From contig JAHDWA010000024.1 in assembly GCA_023382535.1 (NCBI GenBank), positions 1-64,000 on the forward strand: 64,000 nt of DNA, in the 5' to 3' direction. The translations under genes and the position numbers were made by a program. Below the pieces are notes generated by a model, which was not told where the DNA came from, did no database searches, and worked only from the letters and a program-made list of their open reading frames with translations. This document shows positions 16,901-25,484 of this stretch, in pieces (within the stretch, counting starts at the first letter, position 1; every line of letters starts with the position of its first letter). The DNA comes from Anaerolineae bacterium (GTDB lineage: Bacteria > Chloroflexota > Anaerolineae > 4572-78 > J111).

Positions 16901-19360
16901 GGTGATGATTACGATTTACGATTATTGGACCAGCAGTTCACTATGGTTCGTTCACGGGAACACTCAGCCCAGGTTCCTGCCACGGAACGAGAAGTGCTGG
17001 AGCGGATGTTCAAAGGTGAGAGTGAACAGGTCAACACCCTGGTCTGCACACCCACCCTTGAGCTAGGGGTGGATATAGGCGCGCTGGACGCCGTGCTGAT
17101 GCGAAATGTTCCGCCCCTACCGGCTAATTACTGGCAGCGTGTGGGGCGTGCAGGACGCCGCCACCGCATGGCCGTCAACCTGACTTATGCTCGTCCGGCC
17201 AGTCATGACCAGGCTTATTACCGCGCGCCGCTTAAGCTGCTGCAGGGACTGATCCTGCCGCCTCGCTTCAATTTGCGTAATGAATTGATGGTAGAGAAGC
17301 ATATCCACGCCGTTGTTTTAACTACGCTGCACCAACTGGCTCGGGCGGGCAGTGACCTGCCAGCCGCTGAGCGGGCCGAAATTACCGCCACGCTCAACCA
17401 TTGCTTTCCCGCCCAGATCAAACCTTACCTTTTTGATGAACAAGGGCATGTACGATCAGTTCCCCTCGAAGTGACTTTACTCGGCGACTTGATTACTAAA
17501 CATCAAGAGCCGTTATTGAAGGCCATTCAAACTATCTTTGCCCAGGGATGGCCGGCTGACGCAGCCAGTGCCGTGACCTCGACAAAGTTATTGGCTTATC
17601 TGGCCCAAACCGACGCCAAATTGGCCGAAGTTATCCTGCGGCTGTGGCGACGGCTTCAATGGGCTTTAAGCCAAATGGATCGCCTTGACGCGGTTCGCCA
17701 AAGGAAAGGCACCCTTGATCCCGATGAAGATGCCCTGCGGGCTCGGTGTGATCGCCTGGTCAAACGGCTCAAGGGATTGAGCCGCCGCCGCAATGAAGCG
17801 GAGGGGCACGATGATACAAACACCTACAGCGTCCTGGCGGCCGAAGGTTTTTTACCGGGCTACGGGCTGGAAACCGGCTCAATCAAAGCCACAACCCAAA
17901 TTCCCCCCTCATTGCTCTGGCTCAAAGATTTTGACCTGCCGCGCCCTTCGGCACTGGCTCTGCGCGAATATGTACCTGGTAATCTCATCTACGCCAACGG
18001 GCATCGCTTCTTCCCTCGCTTCTACCACCTGGAGCCGGATGAACCGGCTCAGTTCAGAGTTGATCTGGCCAATCAAGCCGTAGTCGAAATCGGAACGGGA
18101 CCGGTCGCCCTTGGGCCGGGGTTAAGCGCTACCGATCTGCTCGCTATTCCCATTTGCGACGTAGACCTGCCTCATCAAGCCCATATCAACGACGACGAAG
18201 ATTATCGCTTCCAATTAGGGGTTAGCGTCTTTGGTTACGAACAGGACCGCCACAATGGCGGTAAAGGCTATCAGTGGGGCAGCAAAAATATACTGTTACG
18301 CCACGGAGTTCATCTCCGGCTGGTTAATGTGGGCGTGGCTAACCTGCTGCCGGAAGGACGCCTGGGCTATCCGGTTTGTCTAGTGTGTGGTCAGAGTCGC
18401 TCCCCCCTGGCTTCCGAGGCAGATCGCGCCAAATTTGCTCAGGATCATCAGGAACGCTGTGGCCAGTCCGTACAACCGGTCGGCTTTTTTGCCGATGTGG
18501 TTGCCGATGCCCTGACCTTACAAAATTGCGCCAATCGCCAGGAAGCTTACAGCGTCATGGAAGCCTTACGAATGGGTGCGGCCCAGGTCTTAGAAATGGA
18601 AGTGGAGGACTTGCAGACCCTGGTAATTGGTCAGGCCGGCAGCGAAGCCGTTGATGCCTGGCTTTATGACCCCATGCCGGGAGGCTCCGGCTTACTGGAG
18701 CAGATGCTTGAACGGTGGGCTGAAGTAGTGCAAGCAGCGCTGGGTGTAGTACAGGGTTGTTCAGCCGCCTGTGATACTGCCTGCATTGATTGTCTCTACA
18801 GTTTCCGCAATGCTTTCTACCATCGTTATCTCAACCGACACGCGGCTGCTCAAAAACTAGTCTCCTGGGGGCAAATCCTGACTTTTAGCCATGACCTTCC
18901 CGCCAATCTCCCTACTACCCCCGCTGAAGGTACAGGTGCCCCTGTGAACCAACCGGAAGTTAATCTGTTGGCTATGCTCCTCCGGGCCGGATTCCCGGAG
19001 CCGCAAGCCCAATACTCCCTTGACCTGGGCCGCCCGCTCGGTACTACTATCCCTGACTTTTTCTATGAAGACCCTAAGGAAGTATTTGAAGGAGTATGCA
19101 TCTATCTGGATGGAATGAGCGGACGTCTGCATGGCAATGCTGCTACTCGCCAGCGCGACCGTCAGATACGGGACGAACTGCGCAACCGGGATTACCAAGT
19201 TATCGAAATCCCCTATGGTGACCTGACTGATCGGGCAGCGATGGCTGCTCACTTCTACCGCTTAGGTCGGATTCTGATTGGCAAGACTAGAGCAACGGAG
19301 ATACGGGATCGGACGGAAGGATGGTTTGTAGAGGAAGGCGATTCTATAGAACTTACCTGA
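13937..19360 (+). CDS. Very large DEAD/DEAH helicase with DUF1998 and C-terminal nuclease-like domain (DruE/DrmA-like)
   Basis: An 1,807-residue SF2 helicase. The N-terminus (FLRYQLTTYPFADENLYAQM...RGPYIKLSP) matches the leader of the large DUF1998 helicases found in Druantia- and DISARM-type systems. Walker A is TGTGSGKTE (about 109-117), motif Ib VVVYPMNALAEDQ, DEAH at 264-267, motif III IATSATI, the C-terminal RecA lobe TLELGVDIG, and motif VI RVGRAGRR near 1070. Several zinc-binding Cys pairs lie between the lobes (CTTCGQ, CRACG...CANCG, CVAC, CRIC). The DUF1998/MZB block is CDTACIDCLYSFRN near 1610. The end (IPDFFYED...IYLDG...RDRQIRDELRNRDYQVIEI, about 1705-1775) fits a Vsr/DUF559-like PD-(D/E)xK fold. 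None of the usual Druantia or DISARM partner genes is recognised here, so the system assignment stays open. Confidence 0.82.
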   Translation: MLNPITYTENVIGDFLRYQLTTYPFADENLYAQMRQLLNLEETRATPLMRGPYIKLSPTFRQGASIESLIAEGILHPGMRGLTPYPSVFGHQETALRAIHRRQHTVVSTGTGSGKTETFLYPIISHCLALRDQHALPGIVAVVVYPMNALAEDQLGRLRELLTGSGISFGMYIGKTPETKAEVTGLRLPPGASQADYQVAIAKARQDKKNYAIYPVEERPSRVEMREDPPRILLTNVKQLELLLTRQRDVELFNNVHLDYLVFDEAHTFSGAAGAETAALIRRLRTFCGRSAGETICIATSATIVDPTGDAEAGRTFASRFFGVDPHNVALVTEEYDRREIWAEQRHLPPALAGNPALHLRNILEALEDDNVGQRIHDIFQAMTGQVIDPNRWSEGLYDRLAANELVYQLVALLTDPRTLTDLVVNLEKHVGRTVLEEEILIWLALGAAARQNDRPFLRPVIHAFVRGVGGAVVTFPPDQNLPQLYLSAETVPTAFQSDRLYLLPVATCTTCGQHYFIHHLADFTLTGQTPEGGQQVGHSRLWKPLDPANGGRRVLLLDHLTTGDPEEDDPETPATNTPLYFCRACGTVHLEPETRCANCGRAGELVRLFAVPSKDTTPGYLSSCVACKARGGRRVGGYREPIRPIRAVTVSDVHVLAQNMIQHAERRRLLVFADNRQDAAFQAGWMQDHARRFRLRSLMYEHIRPGPISVGDLTARLDRVLDEDDALSRVLLPEVWREHTKEAAGLEHSSNRKYFLRIQILREIVTGVRQRLGLEPWGRIQVQYLGLTSDLPFMQRWAQLLKLEPEILVAGVASLLDNARRNGILLDRQGHIFSCFWSEGRREIQQGYLPMMPNIPRALKLHREANDNRNRVNQWLSDKGSTLAKQAARRWGVPPDSVEAFIEELWHLLADELQLLAPVAIVSQWNKPASGFSQVYQIDADRLRIVPTTRRGVYRCRICRRSHSHPTPHMVCMAWQCQGTLQFEPETGDDYDLRLLDQQFTMVRSREHSAQVPATEREVLERMFKGESEQVNTLVCTPTLELGVDIGALDAVLMRNVPPLPANYWQRVGRAGRRHRMAVNLTYARPASHDQAYYRAPLKLLQGLILPPRFNLRNELMVEKHIHAVVLTTLHQLARAGSDLPAAERAEITATLNHCFPAQIKPYLFDEQGHVRSVPLEVTLLGDLITKHQEPLLKAIQTIFAQGWPADAASAVTSTKLLAYLAQTDAKLAEVILRLWRRLQWALSQMDRLDAVRQRKGTLDPDEDALRARCDRLVKRLKGLSRRRNEAEGHDDTNTYSVLAAEGFLPGYGLETGSIKATTQIPPSLLWLKDFDLPRPSALALREYVPGNLIYANGHRFFPRFYHLEPDEPAQFRVDLANQAVVEIGTGPVALGPGLSATDLLAIPICDVDLPHQAHINDDEDYRFQLGVSVFGYEQDRHNGGKGYQWGSKNILLRHGVHLRLVNVGVANLLPEGRLGYPVCLVCGQSRSPLASEADRAKFAQDHQERCGQSVQPVGFFADVVADALTLQNCANRQEAYSVMEALRMGAAQVLEMEVEDLQTLVIGQAGSEAVDAWLYDPMPGGSGLLEQMLERWAEVVQAALGVVQGCSAACDTACIDCLYSFRNAFYHRYLNRHAAAQKLVSWGQILTFSHDLPANLPTTPAEGTGAPVNQPEVNLLAMLLRAGFPEPQAQYSLDLGRPLGTTIPDFFYEDPKEVFEGVCIYLDGMSGRLHGNAATRQRDRQIRDELRNRDYQVIEIPYGDLTDRAAMAAHFYRLGRILIGKTRATEIRDRTEGWFVEEGDSIELT

Positions 19361-19913
19361 ATAGATAGTGCTGAATGCTTGTGAACCTCACTTTGGCAAT
19401 TCTACCTTCCGATTTTGATATCTGTTCGTCACCTTCCGTGACGTAAAAAATGGGCGACAATAGGTTGAATGAAGCCTCATTTTGAGGCCAAAACGGGCAG
19501 TTCACTTCTCAGAATGCATTAAGGATTAGTGTGGCGCGGGCAGGCAAGTAGAGCTGAACAAAGGAAGCCACCTCAGGCTCAGAGCGGGGGCAGGTAAAGA
19601 GAGAAGCCGCCACACAATCCCGCTTGAACTAAGCCGGGTCAGTTAGAGCGTTGTTTGGAATTTAAGCCGGCTATTGCCGGGGAAAAAGCTCGGCTCGGAG
19701 AGAAAACGTGATTACCAGAAAAGGAGGATGACCGAATTTGACCTGTTTTCAGTCGCTTTCCAACACCCCTTAATGGCTTGAGTGTTGGCAAATCGGGTTA
19801 GATCAGGGTGTTTGACTGACTACTTCTGGTATCAAGCATGCGTTAGCCGTTAGCGCTGTGACTGATAGCACCTGGATGAAAAGATAGCGACTGAGAGCGA
19901 GCAACCACTTTTC
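19361..19913. other. Intergenic stretch between helicase and IS91-like transposase
   Basis: 553 bases with no supported gene. A small dyad CGTCAC-CTTCC-GTGACG lies at 19427-19443 but lacks a T-run on either side. The left terminus of the IS91-like element should be in here; IS91-type elements have no inverted repeats, and I cannot place the end from one copy. Confidence 0.4.
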
Positions 19914-21038
19914 TTAAGGGGAGCGACAGCGGGTGGCTTTGAGAGTTTCTAGCAAGCGCATAGGGCGGCCACAGGTAGGACAGCATAAGATAGGCTCTTG
20001 AGGGATAACCAGGGAAGCGATTTCAGTCGTTGTCTCAGGTTGAGGGGGTGGATCAAGTGAGGGTGGGGCCATTACCTGAGCTCCCAGCAGTTGTCTGGCT
20101 TGAGAGAGGCGAACCCGATGACCCGGGCTGAATAAGCCATAATATCTGACTTTAACCAGGCCTTTGGGCAGGACGTGTTGTAGAAAACGTCGGATAAATT
20201 CTTCAGCCGCGAGAGTACAATAGCGGGTTTTGCCGGTCTCCGAGTCTTTGTAACGAAAGGTGACCTGGTCATCAGCGATTTTGACCAGACGATTGTTGCT
20301 GAGGGCCACCCGAAAGACGTAGGTGGCCAGGTATTTCAAGGCGGCTTGCCCACTGCCGACCGCCTTACAATGAACCACCCAGGGTTTGGTCCAGGTTTCA
20401 GGCGGGATCTCCTCAAACCAGGGGGTCTTTTTCAGCTCATCTCGAAACTTGGCCCGAAACAGGATGGAGAGCGGTTTAACGTGAACCAGAAAAGCGGGGC
20501 GGGAGGACAGCCAGTGCTGACCATCGGCAGCCAAGGCTCCGGCTGGCACAAGATAATGAACGTGAGGATGATAGTTCAACTCCCGGGTCCAGGTATGCAA
20601 GACGCCCAACATACCGATTTGACCGCCCACAAAGCGAGGGTCGGCCGCTAACTGTTGTAAGGCTGCCGTAGAGACCCGGAAAAGAAGATTGTAGACGGTT
20701 TTTGGATGGCTACGAGCGACTTGTCTGAGTTCAGCCGGCAGGGTAAAGGTCACCAAAAAATGGGGCACCGGCAGCAAGAGGGCTTGCTGCTGAAGCAGCC
20801 ACTGCTCGGCGGTCTCATTCTGACATTTGGGACAATGGCGGTTTTTGCATGAATGGTAACTGTAACGGGTTTCAGCACAGGTGTCACAGTAGAAGACATG
20901 GCCCCCGAAGCGCTCGGTTCGACACTGCTCAATGTCGGCCATGACCTGGCGATGACGGGGGAACATCCGTGAGCCAAATTTCTGCCGATACCCCGGTCCG
21001 TAACGACGGAAGATATCGGCCACTTCAATCACGACCAC
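19914..21038 (-). CDS. IS91-family HUH (Y2-type) transposase
   Basis: A 374-residue protein. The N-terminal zinc-binding region has CDTC...[10 protein letters not shown] (about residues 51-76). The HUH metal-binding motif is [12 protein letters not shown] and the two catalytic tyrosines fall in KYLATYVFR, as expected for IS91 rolling-circle transposases (PF04986 type). A second CPTCGRPM zinc pair lies at the C-terminus. The length is normal for the family and I see no frameshift. Its start overlaps the end of the recombinase gene by 10 bases, suggesting translational coupling. Confidence 0.92.
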   Translation of the reverse strand: MVVIEVADIFRRYGPGYRQKFGSRMFPRHRQVMADIEQCRTERFGGHVFYCDTCAETRYSYHSCKNRHCPKCQNETAEQWLLQQQALLLPVPHFLVTFTLPAELRQVARSHPKTVYNLLFRVSTAALQQLAADPRFVGGQIGMLGVLHTWTRELNYHPHVHYLVPAGALAADGQHWLSSRPAFLVHVKPLSILFRAKFRDELKKTPWFEEIPPETWTKPWVVHCKAVGSGQAALKYLATYVFRVALSNNRLVKIADDQVTFRYKDSETGKTRYCTLAAEEFIRRFLQHVLPKGLVKVRYYGLFSPGHRVRLSQARQLLGAQVMAPPSLDPPPQPETTTEIASLVIPQEPILCCPTCGRPMRLLETLKATRCRSP

Positions 21039-21905
21039 CCCTCCACCAGTCCCCCCACGACATCCGTCACCTGCGCTTCAGCCTGGCGGGACAAATGGGT
21101 ATAATGAGTGGTGGTCGACAGGGAACGATGCCCCAGATAGGTCTGGATGAGCCGCAGATTGACCCCGGCTTCGAGCAAATGGGTCGCATATGCATGGCGT
21201 AAACTATGAACGGTCGCGTGTTTGTGAACACCACTTTCAGCCAGGGCGGCCATAAAGGCATTTTGGACACTGTGACCACCCAACGGCTGAGTGGCCTCGG
21301 GGACACTCAACTCCCCCTTCACGTCGCGCCGGAAACAGCCAGACCGGATGGCGATGGGTGATCCAGTAGGCCCGTAATAACTCCAAGGTCCGTTGGGGTA
21401 ACGGCACATAGCGATCTCGGTTGCCTTTTCCCTGATGCACCCGCAGCATCATCCGTCCATTATCAATCTGGGATACCTGCAGTTGCGTTGCTTCACGCAA
21501 CCGCAACCCACATGAATAGATGGTCGTCAGACAAGCCTGGTACTGCAACCGCCGTAAACAGCCCAAAATCTGTTGCACTTCCTGACGACTGAGAATAACC
21601 GGAACTTTGTGCTCTTGTGGGGGACGGATCAGGGTCAAGGTCGGCCAGGTCTGGTTGAGCGTCTGCTCATACAAGAACTTGATCGCACATAAGGCCACCG
21701 TACAGGTACTGCGCGCACACTTTTTCTCATTCATCAGATAGAGAAAATACTGGCGCAGTTCTTCATCGGTCAGCTCGGCCGGGGACTTGCCATAGTGCTC
21801 GGCCAGGAGACGCACCGACGTGACATACCGCTCCTGGGTCTGTTTGGACAGACCTCGCAGCTGCATGTCCTCAATCATCTTTTTTCGTAAGGGTGTCATA
21901 GTCAT
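21029..21905 (-). pseudogene. Tyrosine recombinase of the IS91-like element, frameshifted
   Basis: The first 222-residue frame (21905 down to 21237) starts MTMTPLRKKMIEDMQLRGLS, has the SAM-like core-binding domain and the first catalytic Arg (CGLRLREATQLQ), and reads to PVWLFPARR. The second frame (21409 down to 21029) supplies the rest: [15 protein letters not shown] (His-x-x-Arg), [12 protein letters not shown] (His and the catalytic Tyr). The two are offset by +1, with the switch around 21320-21335. One extra base therefore disrupts an otherwise complete XerC-like enzyme of about 290 residues. It could be a sequencing error or programmed frameshifting, but there is no slippery heptamer that I can see. 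A good ribosome-binding site (AGGAGG, minus strand) precedes the start. Confidence 0.85.
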
Positions 21906-22240
21906 ACCTCCTGTAAAATGAGTTTAACTTTACAGAAAGTATAGCCAGGTCAGTCAGGGGAAACTGAAAAAATAAAAGCTCCTGATAGACAGGAGCTTAG
22001 AGGGAATAAGGTGAGAACCGCTCACCCCTGCGCAACGCGCTTAGTTCAAGGGACATTCCGTACCCTGAATTACTTCGCTCGAGTTTATCGCAATTGGCTA
22101 ATTTCATCGGCCAAGCTCAGTCTTCAGTTTGATCGAGTCTCACTTAACCCGATCAGTCAATCTCATTGCTATTTAATCCAATCAACTTTCTGTTTTCGAA
22201 GTATTCCTTCTGTGGTTTCTTTATCCCCATTGATTGTCTC
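21906..22240. other. Intergenic stretch containing a minus-strand terminator
   Basis: 335 bases between the recombinase start and the end of the Xre gene. It contains the terminator listed next and is otherwise featureless to me. The right end of the IS91-like element probably lies near 21906-21970. Confidence 0.4.
21968..21998 (-). terminator. Rho-independent terminator for the Xre gene
   Basis: Read on the minus strand: a perfect 9-bp stem AAGCTCCTG / CAGGAGCTT (21990-21998 with 21976-21984) and 5-base loop, followed by TTATTTTTT. It ends transcription of the leftward Xre-type gene. Confidence 0.8.
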
Positions 22241-22594
22241 TTACTTTCCCCGCTTTGTTTCCTGCTGTTGATACCGATAACGGGCGTAGCTCAAAAGCTC
22301 CTGCCGATTCTCCGGGGACATATTCTTGGCGATATCCAGAATCTCTTTGAGAGTCTGCTCATCCTCACTGCCTGGCAACGGAGGTAATAAGCCGGCGAGC
22401 CGGAACACCTTTTCCGGTGGCTCGCCAAAGGCATTGGCAACAGCCAGACAAAAATCCCAGCCCGGCCTACTCTGCTCACTAAATATCATAGAAATTGTAG
22501 AAGTAGCCATACCTGATCGTCTGGACAATTCACTATTTGACCAACCACGCTCGTTTAACTGTTCTGTCAACCAATTGATAAAATCTTTAGACAT
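22241..22594 (-). CDS. Xre-family HTH regulator
   Basis: A 117-residue protein with an N-terminal Cro/C1-type helix-turn-helix (NSELSRRSGMATSTISMIF, about residues 19-37) and a helical tail. It is encoded divergently from the small RHH-like gene, with the promoter of the latter in the shared interval. This is the classic place for a mobile-element repressor. The operator is not identified with certainty; the interval contains several short A/T dyads. A terminator follows at 21998-21968. Confidence 0.82.
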   Translation of the reverse strand: MSKDFINWLTEQLNERGWSNSELSRRSGMATSTISMIFSEQSRPGWDFCLAVANAFGEPPEKVFRLAGLLPPLPGSEDEQTLKEILDIAKNMSPENRQELLSYARYRYQQQETKRGK

Positions 22595-22648
22595 ATCGAA
22601 ATTGTACTCGGTAACTTATTCAATTATGCGAGAAAAACTTTCGACTAT

Positions 22649-22677
22649 TTGACAAGTATATTATATTCGATTACAAT
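22649..22677 (+). promoter_or_regulatory. Strong sigma70-type promoter for the RHH-like gene
   Basis: TTGACA at 22649-22654, 17-base spacer, TACAAT at 22672-22677. Transcription would begin near 22684, which rules out the upstream ATG at 22649 and supports the start at 22727. Its position against the divergent xre gene makes it the likely target of that repressor. Confidence 0.8.
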
Positions 22678-22726
22678 GATTTTCAATGACACGAATTATA
22701 TATTCAAAGAAACGAAAGAGCTATCA

Positions 22727-22915
22727 ATGGCACAAATTCCTGTTTATTTGGATGAAACTCTAAAGCAGATTGTTGAACAGGTGGCTGCTCAGCAGGAACG
22801 CAGTGTGTCCTTTTTGGTTCGTAAGTGGATTAAAGAAGGGTTAGAACGCTTACAGCACCAATCTGAGCCTCAGTCCAGTCAGGAACGAAGACCCCCTATA
22901 AATGAGAGCGGTTAA
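22727..22915 (+). CDS. Small CopG/RHH-like protein
   Basis: 62 residues from the ATG at 22727; a longer frame back to 22649 is excluded because the promoter lies there. The sequence AQIPVYLDETLKQIVEQVA followed by SVSFLVRKWIKEGLERL has the beta-strand, helix, helix pattern of ribbon-helix-helix DNA-binding proteins. It is the first gene after a strong promoter and opposite an Xre regulator, so it may regulate the element's transfer or copy number. The C-terminal 20 residues are polar and probably disordered. Confidence 0.65.
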   Translation: MAQIPVYLDETLKQIVEQVAAQQERSVSFLVRKWIKEGLERLQHQSEPQSSQERRPPINESG

Positions 22916-22981
22916 TTCGAACAACTATCCAGCCTGAGGCGTAGAATAGGGCGGTTAATGCTAGACTTGGGAGGATGAGAT

Positions 22982-23854
22982 ATGAACATCCAAATAGCTA
23001 AAATTTCAAGCCTGGCCCACTGGGCCACTCCTGATAACATTATTGATACCCTAACGACTGTCGCCGCTGCTACCGGCGTGCTGTTTGTCACCCTCGCCGG
23101 CATTGTCCTTTCTTACCAGGCTCTGCTTGATCTTGCCAGCAGAGCCGGCTCTATCCACCCCGGCTTAACCTGGCTCTGGCCCCTGACCCTCGACGCCCTG
23201 GCCGTGGTGGCCAGTTTGAACGTCCTCTGGACGGAGATCCGCAAGGAGCGCGACGGTTATGCCTGGAGCCTGGTCATCGCCTTCACCCTGCTCTCCGTCA
23301 TTTTTAACGCGGTTCACGCCGGTCTCACCAACTTGCTAACCCTCCACCCCCTCGCCCCAGCGGTTGTCGCCGGTGTGGTTGGCGTTCTCCCGCCGGTCGC
23401 CGCCGCCTTCGCCCTGCACCTGCTGGTCCGGTTGCTACGCCGGGTCCTGGAGCGGATCAGCGTCATCACCGGCCTGGCTGCCCTGCGCGAGCAACTAGGC
23501 CAGGCGGCGGCAGAGCTGGCGCGGGTCAAAGCCGAAACGGCTGCTATCCTGGCCGAGTTAGAGCGCCAAATGGCAGGCTTGGCTGCCAAACGTGACACTC
23601 TCCAGGTGGAACTGGCCGACCTGCGGCGGGACAAGCGGCGCGAAGTTCTGTTTGATCCTGACGCTCCGGCGCAGCCCTCGACAGCGATCATCGAGCGAGC
23701 CAGGCAGATTCTGGCGCAACGGTCTGATATTTCCGGCTCCGAACTGGGCCGGCGGCTGGGCCGCTCCGAGAGCCTGGGGCGTCGGCTTAAGCAGCAGCTG
23801 GTGCCCCTGAGCGCCACGAACAACAACGGCCATGCCACCAAGGTGCTTGAATGA
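22982..23854 (+). CDS. DUF2637-type membrane protein with HTH-like C-terminus
   Basis: A 290-residue protein with about four hydrophobic segments in residues 20-160 (TLTTVAAATGVLFVTLAGIV, LTWLWPLTLDALAVVASL, SLVIAFTLLSVIFNAVHAGL, AVVAGVVGVLPPVAAAFAL). The Pro-Leu-x-x-Asp-Ala-Leu block in the second segment is typical of DUF2637 (SpdB-like spread proteins of actinobacterial conjugative elements). A coiled-coil follows (residues 170-215), then a wHTH-like tail (SGSELGRRLGRSESLGRRL). In actinobacterial elements such proteins sit beside an FtsK/TraB-like DNA pump, as here. A role in conjugal transfer is inferred from this neighbourhood. Confidence 0.75.
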   Translation: MNIQIAKISSLAHWATPDNIIDTLTTVAAATGVLFVTLAGIVLSYQALLDLASRAGSIHPGLTWLWPLTLDALAVVASLNVLWTEIRKERDGYAWSLVIAFTLLSVIFNAVHAGLTNLLTLHPLAPAVVAGVVGVLPPVAAAFALHLLVRLLRRVLERISVITGLAALREQLGQAAAELARVKAETAAILAELERQMAGLAAKRDTLQVELADLRRDKRREVLFDPDAPAQPSTAIIERARQILAQRSDISGSELGRRLGRSESLGRRLKQQLVPLSATNNNGHATKVLE

Positions 23855-23976
23855 GACAGAGGTAGCTCAAGCCCGTGAGGAATCCTCAAAGGGCGCGCCG
23901 GCGCCGCTCATTCTTATTAGCTGGTGTAATGCCGCCCGTAATTTGACACCCTGAACCGTTTCCCGCCAATGAGCCA

Positions 23977-24990
23977 GTGCTGGCGCCTGGCCAGGCGGAG
24001 CTGCCGAGTATGGTCCGCCTGCTCGACCTGCTGCCACTCGGCCTGCGAGGCGATCTGCGCAACCTGGTCCTCGGCGTCCGGCTAACCGAAGCCGGCCAGT
24101 TGGAGCGGCTGACCATCTCCCTCCACGACCTGTTTCACACTCTTGTCGCCGCCTCCAGCGGCTGGGGTAAATCGGTCTTTGTGGCCTCGATCCTGGCCCA
24201 ACTCGCCACCTGCCCCGACCCGGTCGAGTTCATCCTCATCGACCAGCAGGAACACGGCCTGGCCGCCTTCAAGGGCTGCGATCGCTTACGTTACCCCCTC
24301 CTCCGCCAGCCCGGCGAGATCCTGAGCGCCTTGCGCGAGGTCTACGACGAGGCCACCCGGTCCCGCTCCGAGCTGTTTGCCCGCTGTGATGCCGACAATT
24401 TGATGGAATATAACCGTCTGGCCGACACGCCGCTGCCGCCAGTCATCGTCGCCGTGGACGAAGCCTCGGCCCTTCTGACCGGCGACCGGGAAATCAGCGC
24501 CGAGCTCAAGCGCCAGGCCTGGGAGCTGCGCAAATTCGGCATTTACCAGGTGCTGTGTCTGACTTCGGCCAAGGGCACGACCATTGACACCGACCACCGC
24601 CAGCAGTTCAGCAGCAAGGTCCAGCTCCACGCCAACGACAAGTACCAGGCCCGGCTTTTGATGGACGCCATCGAAGCGACGACCTTCCCACCCGGCCGGG
24701 CCGTCATCGAGCTGCCCAAACAGCCGCCGGTGGTGGTCCAGACGCCCTATATCGACAAGCGGGAAGTGCGCTCCCTGCTAAGACCAGGTACTGTGCCGCT
24801 GTCAGCACCCGTCGTGACGCCCAGCGCGCAGGAGCGCCGGGTCCTCGAACTAGCGGCCGCTGGCTGGTCCCACAGCGCCATCTGTCACGAAGTGTGGGGC
24901 TACAAGTCCAGCAAGCTCTATCCGCAAATTGATGAAATCTTGCAGAAATTCGGGCCGGTGCACCGTGCACCGGGTGTCCACGAGGGTTAA
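23977..24990 (+). CDS. FtsK/SpoIIIE-like DNA translocase of a mobile element
   Basis: 337 residues. Walker A is SSGWGKSV, Walker B VIVAVDEAS, and the block LRKFGIYQVLCLTSAKGTTI is typical of FtsK/TraB ATPases (the usual xQRP is altered). The ATPase is short and lacks transmembrane segments; the DUF2637 neighbour may supply the membrane anchor. Its C-terminus (SAQERRVLELAAAGWSHSAI) resembles an HTH. The start may be GTG 23977 or ATG 24010; neither has a strong ribosome-binding site. In actinobacterial-type integrative elements one such pump moves double-stranded DNA between cells, which I infer here. The last codons overlap a GTGCAC repeat cluster. Confidence 0.78.
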   Translation: MLAPGQAELPSMVRLLDLLPLGLRGDLRNLVLGVRLTEAGQLERLTISLHDLFHTLVAASSGWGKSVFVASILAQLATCPDPVEFILIDQQEHGLAAFKGCDRLRYPLLRQPGEILSALREVYDEATRSRSELFARCDADNLMEYNRLADTPLPPVIVAVDEASALLTGDREISAELKRQAWELRKFGIYQVLCLTSAKGTTIDTDHRQQFSSKVQLHANDKYQARLLMDAIEATTFPPGRAVIELPKQPPVVVQTPYIDKREVRSLLRPGTVPLSAPVVTPSAQERRVLELAAAGWSHSAICHEVWGYKSSKLYPQIDEILQKFGPVHRAPGVHEG

Positions 24991-25023
24991 AATCGCTTAG
25001 ATTCGTGCACGTGCACGGTGCAC
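24958..25023. repeat. Cluster of five GTGCAC hexamers forming a 13-bp inverted repeat
   Basis: GTGCACCGTGCAC at 24958-24970 is perfectly inverted at 25011-25023 (GTGCACGGTGCAC). A further GTGCAC is at 25005-25010. The cluster straddles the stop codon of the FtsK-like gene (24990). It may be an operator, a recognition site for the DNA pump, or a transfer or replication origin component; the sequence alone does not decide. Confidence 0.7.
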
Positions 25024-25195
25024 CCGGAGGAAACGTGGCTCTAAGAAACGGGATGGGCCTCATCGTCTGATTTATCTGGACAGCAAGCGCGGCTGCTTTA
25101 GGAATAGTTGAAAGCCAATCAGCTTTTCCAACAGTCGGCACAAGGCTTAAAAACACACCGGGCTGAATTTGAGTACATATCTGGAGGAAACTGTT

Positions 25196-25474
25196 ATGCC
25201 AGCTGATACTGTTCAGTCATCCACCCGCACACCCAACGAGTCCTCCTACCCCAGGAGGCCTCAGTGCGATAACTATCATCCAGGTCCCGGAGGCCGGCTG
25301 AACCGCTGCCGGCATCGCGCCTGTTACCAGTTCACCATCCTGGATTGTGGTTATACGGCCGTACTTTTCCGCTGCCAGACCTGCCGAGAAGAACTCTATG
25401 CCGATATTAAGCGGGATAGTGTCTTTGAGGTGCTAGATGAGGCGTCGGTAGGGATACCGGCAGACCCCTTATGA
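25196..25474 (+). CDS. Small Cys-rich protein of the mobile element
   Basis: 92 residues from the ATG at 25196, preceded by a GGAGG at 25182-25186; the frame also opens at 25169 but that start would lie upstream of the ribosome-binding site. Four Cys in CDNYHPG...CRHRACYQF and FRCQTCREEL suggest a zinc ribbon. I do not recognise the family. It lies between the FtsK-like gene and the DnaA-N-like gene, 10 bases before the latter, so the three are probably co-transcribed. Confidence 0.6.
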   Translation: MPADTVQSSTRTPNESSYPRRPQCDNYHPGPGGRLNRCRHRACYQFTILDCGYTAVLFRCQTCREELYADIKRDSVFEVLDEASVGIPADPL

Positions 25475-25484
25475 CGGAGGCAAA

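Larger units (their letters stand above)
19914..21905 (-). mobile_element. IS91-like element core (HUH transposase + tyrosine recombinase), ends not defined
   Basis: Two overlapping minus-strand genes, a tyrosine recombinase followed by an IS91-type transposase, form the known compact layout of some IS91 relatives. Such elements move by rolling-circle replication and leave no target duplication, so the true boundaries (probably within 19361-19913 and 21906-22000) cannot be read from this single copy. The recombinase is frameshifted. Confidence 0.75.

Noticed and set aside
13937..19360. Complete Druantia or DISARM system
   Set aside because: Only the DUF1998 helicase is present; no recognisable DruA-D, DrmB/C or associated methyltransferase lies next to it, and the methylase-like fragment at 120 lacks catalytic motifs.
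23314..23889. 191-codon minus-strand ORF
   Set aside because: Antisense to the DUF2637 gene; Arg/Ser-rich low-complexity composition is typical of a shadow frame in GC-rich coding sequence.
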